From Chitinophaga varians (GTDB lineage: Bacteria > Bacteroidota > Bacteroidia > Chitinophagales > Chitinophagaceae): 64,000 bases of DNA. The notes under the pieces are model-generated. The model was given only the letters and a program-made list of their open reading frames with translations, made no database searches and had not been told where the DNA came from. A program made the translations under genes and the position numbers. The DNA lies in contig NZ_JACVFB010000010.1 of NCBI RefSeq assembly GCF_014529945.1, positions 62,001-126,000 on the forward strand. Direction: 5' to 3'. Shown in pieces: positions 59,592 through 64,000 of this stretch. Numbering within the stretch: position 1 is the first letter of the stretch; each line of letters begins with the position of its first letter.

Positions 59592-60239
59592 TTACTGCGC
59601 GTTCGCTACCAGTTCTACGGTGAGATCAAAATCATCGTAGATGGCTTTGTCGCCTATACCTTCAAAGAAGCTTTTGGAACCGTAACGGATGTTGTATTTG
59701 GTACGGTCTACCTTAATGTCTGCTTTGGCAGTCAGTTTGTTGCCTGCAACAGCCACGGTGGCAGGGAAAGTGATCGGGTTGGTAATGCCTTTGATAGTCA
59801 GGTTACCGGTAATGTCATATTTACCGGCGCCTTTAGACGCTACTTTAGTGATCACGAAGTTGGCGGCAGGGAATTTCTCTACGCCGAAAAAGTCTTCGCT
59901 TTTCAGGTGACCCACCAGTTTAGCGTTACCGTCTGCATCTTTGATGTCGGTAACCGCGATGCTGCGGGTGTCCAGAGAAAAATTACCGCCTTTCAATACG
60001 TTGTTCTCTACGTCCAGTTTGCCGTCGGCCACGTTGATGGTGCCGCTGTGTTGACCGGTTACTTTTTTGCCCACCCAAAACAGTTTGCTCTGAGATTTGT
60101 CTACCTGGAAGGCAGTAGCTTTTTTAGTCGTGCTGGTAACAGCTTTTGCAGGTTTGTTGTTGCCGGCAGTTGCAGGAGTGGTTAAAGACATCAGTATGAT
60201 GGCGCTTCCCATGAATACCAAGGATACTAATCGTTGCAT
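59592..60239 (-). CDS. YceI-family protein (copy 1)
   Basis: A 215-residue exported lipocalin-like protein of the YceI family. Signal (LVSLVFMGSAIILMSLTTPATAG), then ATAFQVDKSQSKLFWVGKKVTGQHSGTI, KSEDFFGVEKFPAANFVI, VTGNLTIKGITNPITFPATV (spans; key words SEDFF, FPAANF, ITFPATV) and a final AIYDDFDLTVELVA. YceI proteins bind isoprenoids in a beta-barrel. A tandem paralogue lies 218 bp upstream and each has its own terminator, so expression is separate or read-through. Confidence 0.93.
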   Translation of the reverse strand: MQRLVSLVFMGSAIILMSLTTPATAGNNKPAKAVTSTTKKATAFQVDKSQSKLFWVGKKVTGQHSGTINVADGKLDVENNVLKGGNFSLDTRSIAVTDIKDADGNAKLVGHLKSEDFFGVEKFPAANFVITKVASKGAGKYDITGNLTIKGITNPITFPATVAVAGNKLTAKADIKVDRTKYNIRYGSKSFFEGIGDKAIYDDFDLTVELVANAQ

Positions 60240-60396
60240 ATGTGTGTGTTTAAATTTGCTGCAAAGTAGGTTGATTTACGGAGAAGCATTTGCGCAAAGC
60301 GGAAAAAAATAGTTAAATTATTTTTCTGCTCTCCGCTGAATGTTGTTGTAGATACAGCGTCAGCGGCCTCCGGTCAATGATCTGTTGTTGTTGATT

Positions 60397-60433
60397 TCCC
60401 GGGGAGCCGGCTACAGTCCTGCTTTCCCCGGGA
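60397..60433 (-). terminator. Terminator of YceI copy 2
   Basis: TCCCGGGGA (60397-60405) pairs with TCCCCGGGA (60425-60433). It is the homologue of the hairpin behind copy 1: same place relative to the stop codon and similar loop sequence. Confidence 0.75.
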
Positions 60434-60456
60434 GTGATGATGTAAGTGGTCATGAA

Positions 60457-61101
60457 CTAGCGGGCGTTGGCCACCAGTTCTACGGCGAGGTCAAAATCGT
60501 CGTAGATGGCTTTGTCACCGATGCCGGCGAAAAAGCTTTTGGAACCGAAACGCACATTGAATTTGCTGCGGTCCACAACGATATCCGCTTTGGCCGTCAG
60601 TTTGTTGTTGCTCACTGCTACCGTAGCCGGGAAGGTGATCGGGTGGGTAATACCTTTGATCGTCAGGTTGCCGGTGACATCATAGGTATCGTTGCCTTTA
60701 GCATCTACTTTGGTGATCACGAACCTGGCTGTCGGAAATTTTTCCGCATCGAAAAAGTCATCACTTTTCAGATGGGTGACCAGTTTAGCGTTCATGGCTG
60801 CATCTTTGATGTCGGTTACCGCGATGCTGTGGATATCAAGGGAAAAGTTGCCGCCTTTCAGGACATTATTTTCCAGGTCCAGTTTGCCCTCGGATACGCC
60901 GATGGTGCCAGTGCGTTGACCGGTGAGGTTTTTTCCTGCCCAGTTCAGTTTACTCAGGTTTTTGTCGACCTGAAAAGTAGTGGCCTTTTTGGTACGGGTG
61001 ACAGCCTTGGCAGGTTTCTCTTTGCCAGTGGTGGCAGCGTTGGTAAATGACATCAGTATGACGGCACTTCCTACGAATACCAGGGATAGTAATCGTTGCA
61101 T
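60457..61101 (-). CDS. YceI-family protein (copy 2)
   Basis: A 214-residue paralogue of the next gene, same layout: signal (LLSLVFVGSAVILMSFTNAA), TTFQVDKNLSKLNWAGKNLTGQRTGTI, KSDDFFDAEKFPTARFVI and AIYDDFDLAVELVA. Differences concentrate in the middle strands. The frame is open to 61164 but the ATG at 61101 matches the start of copy 1 (MQRL). The 5' region of copy 1 resembles that of copy 2 plus the end of the thioredoxin-like gene, so the pair is a tandem duplication of one unit. Confidence 0.93.
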   Translation of the reverse strand: MQRLLSLVFVGSAVILMSFTNAATTGKEKPAKAVTRTKKATTFQVDKNLSKLNWAGKNLTGQRTGTIGVSEGKLDLENNVLKGGNFSLDIHSIAVTDIKDAAMNAKLVTHLKSDDFFDAEKFPTARFVITKVDAKGNDTYDVTGNLTIKGITHPITFPATVAVSNNKLTAKADIVVDRSKFNVRFGSKSFFAGIGDKAIYDDFDLAVELVANAR

Positions 61102-61183
61102 ATGCATGTGTGAGTTAAGTGTTGTCGGAAGATAAATTGAATTAGGGAGATGCATCGACACCATGTGGCAAAGATTTGTTAAA

Positions 61184-62437
61184 TTATTTTTCGGCTATCA
61201 GCTCCTCCAGGTCTTTGTTCCATTTGGCCACGTAATCCTGATAATATTGCCCGGTAATTTCTCCGGTGTAGCCGGTATGGATCTGTCTTACTTCTCCTTT
61301 ACGGTCAATGAGGATGGTGGTGGGGAAGGCCATCATGCGGTTGAGCGCCGGTAATTTCTCTGACGCCACTTTCTTATCAGCAATGCCACCAAAAAGAATA
61401 TCATATTGTATGTTGTATTTTTCTTTGAGTTTACCCAGCGTATAGCGGGCGTATTCGAGGTCATCTTTCTGTTCAAAACCAATAGCGATCGCTTCTACGC
61501 CCCTGTCTTTGTTTTTATTGTACCAGGGGGAGAGGAAGGAGGTCTGGTCGGTACAGTTGGGACACCAGGTGCCAATGATTTCCACGATCACCACTTTGCC
61601 TTTATATTTTTCATCGCTGAGGGAGACGTTTTTCCCGTTCAGATCGGGGAGGGTGAAGTCCAGTTTTTTATAGCCTTCTTTGAGGAAAGTGAGTTTGTAC
61701 GGGTCTGGTAATTCCGCTCCCGCGTTTTTGCTGCCATCAAATTTGATGTTGTTGTAGATACCGAGACTGAGTTCTCCTGTCAGGGATTTGTCATCATTGA
61801 TTTTCCCTTTAATGTAGATGGGGCTGGGGCCGGTGAAGCCGGACAGTTCAAATTCATCGCCGTGTACCGTGCCTTCCAGTTCGCGGCTGTCGCCTACTAC
61901 CGACATGATGACACCGGTAAGTTTGTTGCCCTGTTGTTTTAGCAGGCCTACGCGGTTGGGCGTGGGTTCTTTGCTGTAGATGGTCAGGTCCCATTTGCCG
62001 CTGATATCGTGTTGTGGCGCCGCTTCGGTGCCGGGCGGCGCAAAGCGGTAGTGCTGGCCGTATTCGGCAGAGAAGGGGAGTGCATTGCCCCGGAAATTGG
62101 GTACCAGGCTGCGATATTCGCCGGTGATTTTGCCGTCGTCTTCTATTTTGGCCACCAGCGCGGCGTCGTAAGTGTTCATTTTAATGAAAAGGGAGTCGGC
62201 GCCAATGCGTTGTACATGGAAGTCATCACGACGGGTACCGTTGAGCAGCGTAAACACCGCATGTTCAGGGTCTTTGCCTTTCAGTTCAAAGTTAAAAGGT
62301 ACCTGTGCCTCGTTGAGGGTGAAGACGCCCCGCCAGATGCCTTCGCGGACAAATGGTTTGTCGGGAGTGGCAACGGCGTTGCCCAGCAGGGAAACGGACA
62401 AAAGGCCGGTGAGTAAGCGTGACTTATGTGTTTTCAT
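61184..62437 (-). CDS. Thioredoxin-like TlpA-family protein
   Basis: A 417-residue exported protein: signal (RLLTGLLSVSLLGNAVATPDKPF in part), a long N-terminal beta-rich domain (about 25-280; GIWRGVFTLNEAQVPFNFEL, HDISGKWDLTIYSKE), then a thioredoxin/peroxiredoxin-like domain with the active-site GTWCPNCTDQ (CPNC) and FPTTILIDRKGEVRQIHTGYTGEI. It would carry out thiol-disulfide exchange in the periplasm. Its upstream region has a CGCAAAG-type repeat (62453-62485). The longer reading frame from 62476 is that repeat and is not used. Confidence 0.9.
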   Translation of the reverse strand: MKTHKSRLLTGLLSVSLLGNAVATPDKPFVREGIWRGVFTLNEAQVPFNFELKGKDPEHAVFTLLNGTRRDDFHVQRIGADSLFIKMNTYDAALVAKIEDDGKITGEYRSLVPNFRGNALPFSAEYGQHYRFAPPGTEAAPQHDISGKWDLTIYSKEPTPNRVGLLKQQGNKLTGVIMSVVGDSRELEGTVHGDEFELSGFTGPSPIYIKGKINDDKSLTGELSLGIYNNIKFDGSKNAGAELPDPYKLTFLKEGYKKLDFTLPDLNGKNVSLSDEKYKGKVVIVEIIGTWCPNCTDQTSFLSPWYNKNKDRGVEAIAIGFEQKDDLEYARYTLGKLKEKYNIQYDILFGGIADKKVASEKLPALNRMMAFPTTILIDRKGEVRQIHTGYTGEITGQYYQDYVAKWNKDLEELIAEK

Positions 62438-62452
62438 GGGTTTTATTTTTTC

Positions 62453-62485
62453 TCGCAAAGGACGCAAAGGGAGCAAAGCACGAAG
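62453..62485. repeat. CGCAAAG-type small dispersed repeat
   Basis: TCGCAAAGGACGCAAAGG then GAGCAAAGCACG. Related to 17345-17401, where the copy is inside a coding start. Here it is in the leader of the thioredoxin-like gene. Confidence 0.6.
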
Positions 62486-62724
62486 GTGTTTTGCACCGGA
62501 TTTGTTCCGTATAGCCTTTGAGAGGGGTGAATGATAAAGTTAAATCGGGCGTTTGTAGCTGCCGATGACAGGCAGCAGAGAGCCTGCGCACGACGACTAT
62601 GCGGCATCACTGTAACGCCTACACGGTACAGGAGCCGCGCAGTCATCGCCCGAAGGGCAAAAAATGAAAAAGAAAAACAATGAAAAAGAAAACGTACCAA
62701 AGGAGGTGCTGATGAGGATACCAG

Positions 62725-62815
62725 CAATATCAAAATTCCCCAATCCCGATATTAGGCTGCTGTTGCTGAAAACGAAATCAGCAAATATCAAAATATCAAA
62801 ATTTTAAAATTTCAA
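62725..62815. repeat. AT-rich dispersed element with ATATCAAAAT words
   Basis: CAATATCAAAATTCCCCAAT (62725-62744) matches 49890-49909 with one difference, and AAATATCAAAATATCAAA follows at about 62783-62800. No coding role seen. Confidence 0.6.
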
Positions 62816-63051
62816 TATGTTGTGAGGACAACATCGAAAGAAGTAAACTGGCTGTTTCATGCTAATTATTTTATAGCTCCGCAAATAGATGGTTGGTGGT
62901 ATAAACTAATTAACGGTGGGCTTAATTAGGTGTGATAAAACAAAGATAGGAGGGGCTGCTAATATTTCCAAATAAAAGTCTATAAATTTTGTAGACTATT
63001 ACGGTTTTTATGCGGACAACCGCGGCCCTGCTATCTTTCATTAATATCACC

Positions 63052-63059
63052 TACCTTTG
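63052..63059 (+). promoter_or_regulatory. Candidate -7 promoter box for the radical SAM gene
   Basis: TACCTTTG matches TAnnTTTG, 19 bp before the TTG start at 63079. Confidence 0.45.
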
Positions 63060-63078
63060 CGGTTTAAAATAACCGGTT

Positions 63079-64000
63079 TTGAGTCATTCTGTTTTTTTAA
63101 TAACACCGCCATTTACGCAGCTGAACACGCCCTATCCGGCCACAGCCTATCTGAAAGGGTTCCTGAACACCAAAGGGATCAGCGCTTTCCAGGCTGACCT
63201 GGGTATCGAAGTAACGCTGGCTTTATTTTCAAAACAGGGCTTACAGCAGTTGTTTGACAACATTGCGGCAGCACCGCCGGCGGAGCTTTCTGAGAATGTG
63301 GCCCGCATGATAGCCCTGCAGGATGACTATGTGAACACCATCGACGCGGTTATTTTGTTTTTACAGGGTAGAAATCCCACGCTGGCCCATCAGATCAGTA
63401 AAAGGGACTTTCTGCCGGAAGCGTCCCGCTTCGCGCAGCTGGACGATCTCCACTGGGCGTTTGGTTCCATGGGCACACAGGACAGGGCCAAACACCTGGC
63501 CACCATGTACCTGGAAGACCTGTCGGACCTGATCATGGAATGTGTGGACCCGCATTTTGGCTTCAGCCGCTATGCAGAGCGCCTGAGCCGCTCCGCCAAT
63601 AGTTTCGATGAACTGTACGATGCCCTGCATGAAGGGTATACCTATATAGACCACATCCTGACAGACCTGCTGGCTGCCCGGATGGAGACGGTACAACCCA
63701 CACTGGTAGCCATTTCGGTGCCTTTTCCGGGGAACCTGTACGCCGCTTTCCGCTGCGGACAGTGGATCAAACAGCATTATCCGCAGGTGAAAATAGCGAT
63801 GGGTGGCGGTTTCCCGAATACAGAACTGCGTTCGCTCAGTGATCCCAGAGTGTTTGAATTCATCGACTTCATCACCCTGGACGACGGCGAAGCCCCTATG
63901 GAGAACCTGTTCCAGTTCCTCAACGGGCAGAAATCCTCCGAAGAACTGAAACGTACCTTCCTGCTGCAGGAGGGCGCGGTCACTTATATTAATAACGCGT
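63079..64000 (+). CDS. B12-binding-domain radical SAM protein (partial, 3' end outside window, TTG start)
   Basis: At least 307 residues in an open frame to the end of the window. The start is TTG at 63079 (MSHSVFLITPPFTQLNTPYP); a TAA sits three codons upstream in frame. The region FTQLNTPYPATAYLKGFLNTKG and the later VAISVPFPGNLYAAFRCGQWIKQHYPQVKIAMGGGFPNTEL (about 215-255) are typical of the cobalamin-binding N-terminus of B12-dependent radical SAM enzymes. The CxxxCxxC cluster would lie beyond the window. Substrate unknown. Confidence 0.85.
   Translation, partial: MSHSVFLITPPFTQLNTPYPATAYLKGFLNTKGISAFQADLGIEVTLALFSKQGLQQLFDNIAAAPPAELSENVARMIALQDDYVNTIDAVILFLQGRNPTLAHQISKRDFLPEASRFAQLDDLHWAFGSMGTQDRAKHLATMYLEDLSDLIMECVDPHFGFSRYAERLSRSANSFDELYDALHEGYTYIDHILTDLLAARMETVQPTLVAISVPFPGNLYAAFRCGQWIKQHYPQVKIAMGGGFPNTELRSLSDPRVFEFIDFITLDDGEAPMENLFQFLNGQKSSEELKRTFLLQEGAVTYINNA

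Larger units (their letters stand above)
62438..63078. other. 641-bp gap with repeats
   Basis: No gene is supported. It holds the CGCAAAG repeat (62453-62485), an AT-rich stretch with ATATCAAAAT words (62725-62815), a small hairpin AGTCTA-N9-TAGACT (62977-62997) and the TACCTTTG box (63052-63059) of the next gene. A 47-codon frame at 62664-62807 exists but is Lys-rich and ends in the repeat; not convincing. Confidence 0.6.

Noticed and set aside
62443-62733. 96-codon minus-strand frame upstream of the thioredoxin-like gene
   Set aside because: Its C-terminal end is the translation of the CGCAAAG repeat, and the rest shows no protein family or signal sequence.
62664-62807. 47-codon plus-strand frame starting MKKKNNEKENVPKEV
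   Set aside because: Lys- and Asn-rich, and its tail is the translation of the AT-rich ATATCAAAAT repeat. No homology recognised. Possible but unsupported.
1-64000. CRISPR arrays, rRNA, tRNA, insertion sequences, prophage
   Set aside because: No regularly spaced 25-40 bp repeats, no tRNA-like cloverleaf ends, no transposase or integrase frames were recognised in the gaps.

Overview
The window looks like chromosome from a Bacteroidota bacterium, most likely Chitinophagaceae and close to Chitinophaga (inferred from gene content; no 16S or marker search was possible). Reasons: a SusC/SusD pair, a FecR anti-sigma factor, two LytS-type kinase/LytTR regulator pairs, HYC_CC_PP and DUF3347 proteins, abundant TonB-dependent receptors and lipoproteins, and several TAnnTTTG promoter -7 boxes. 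No rRNA, tRNA, CRISPR array, transposase or phage gene was seen.

Layout. 1-1328: tail of an upstream gene (probably an ECF sigma factor) and a FecR anti-sigma factor with no receptor gene behind it. 1329-9086 (minus): a complete RND multidrug-type efflux operon (adaptor, HAE1 pump, TolC-like lipoprotein) running into a LytS kinase and LytTR regulator; two 12-bp repeats exactly 21 bp apart lie upstream. 9246-12275: an AraC regulator with two tandem paralogous four-TM proteins, a divergent membrane protein and a haem-binding-domain protein. 12461-21233 (minus): a copper/silver-type Cus efflux cluster (HYC_CC_PP protein, CusA in two reading frames, TolC, two adaptors, two DUF3347 lipoproteins). 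The CusA break lies at an A7 run, and losing one A would rejoin the frames.

21370-25315 (plus): a sulfur/persulfide module: Crp/Fnr regulator, TauE/SafE exporter, two YeeE/YedE halves and a persulfide dioxygenase-rhodanese fusion. TGTAA-N6-TCAC(A/C) palindromes precede tauE and the first yeeE, as expected if the Crp/Fnr protein controls them. 25465-28400: an MDR oxidoreductase, an SDR, a DUF1801 protein and an unknown secreted protein. 28468-38634: a glycan utilisation locus: LacI regulator, SusC, SusD, double alpha/beta hydrolase, GH109-like Tat-exported enzyme and NagB-like deaminase, suggesting use of N-acetylhexosamine glycans.

38675-49766: mixed accessory and housekeeping genes, including a serine hydrolase, VOC protein, metallophosphoesterase, a second LytS/LytTR pair, a sterol-desaturase-like protein, a KAS III homologue with a TTG start, a PhzF-like isomerase and a PEP mutase/isocitrate lyase-like enzyme. 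49896-54986: a GH78 rhamnosidase divergent from a TonB receptor and a SnoaL-like lipoprotein. 54993-59301 (minus): di-haem peroxidase, TonB receptor and DUF4397 lipoprotein in one operon. 59592-62437 (minus): a thioredoxin-like lipid/redox protein and two tandemly duplicated YceI genes. 63079 to the end: the start of a B12-binding radical SAM protein.

Non-coding structure is richer than usual: dispersed AT-rich elements sharing ATATCAAAAT words, GC-rich palindromes around GCTTCAGCCC, a CGCAAAG-type small repeat (one copy translated into the TolC signal region), and several strong terminator hairpins.
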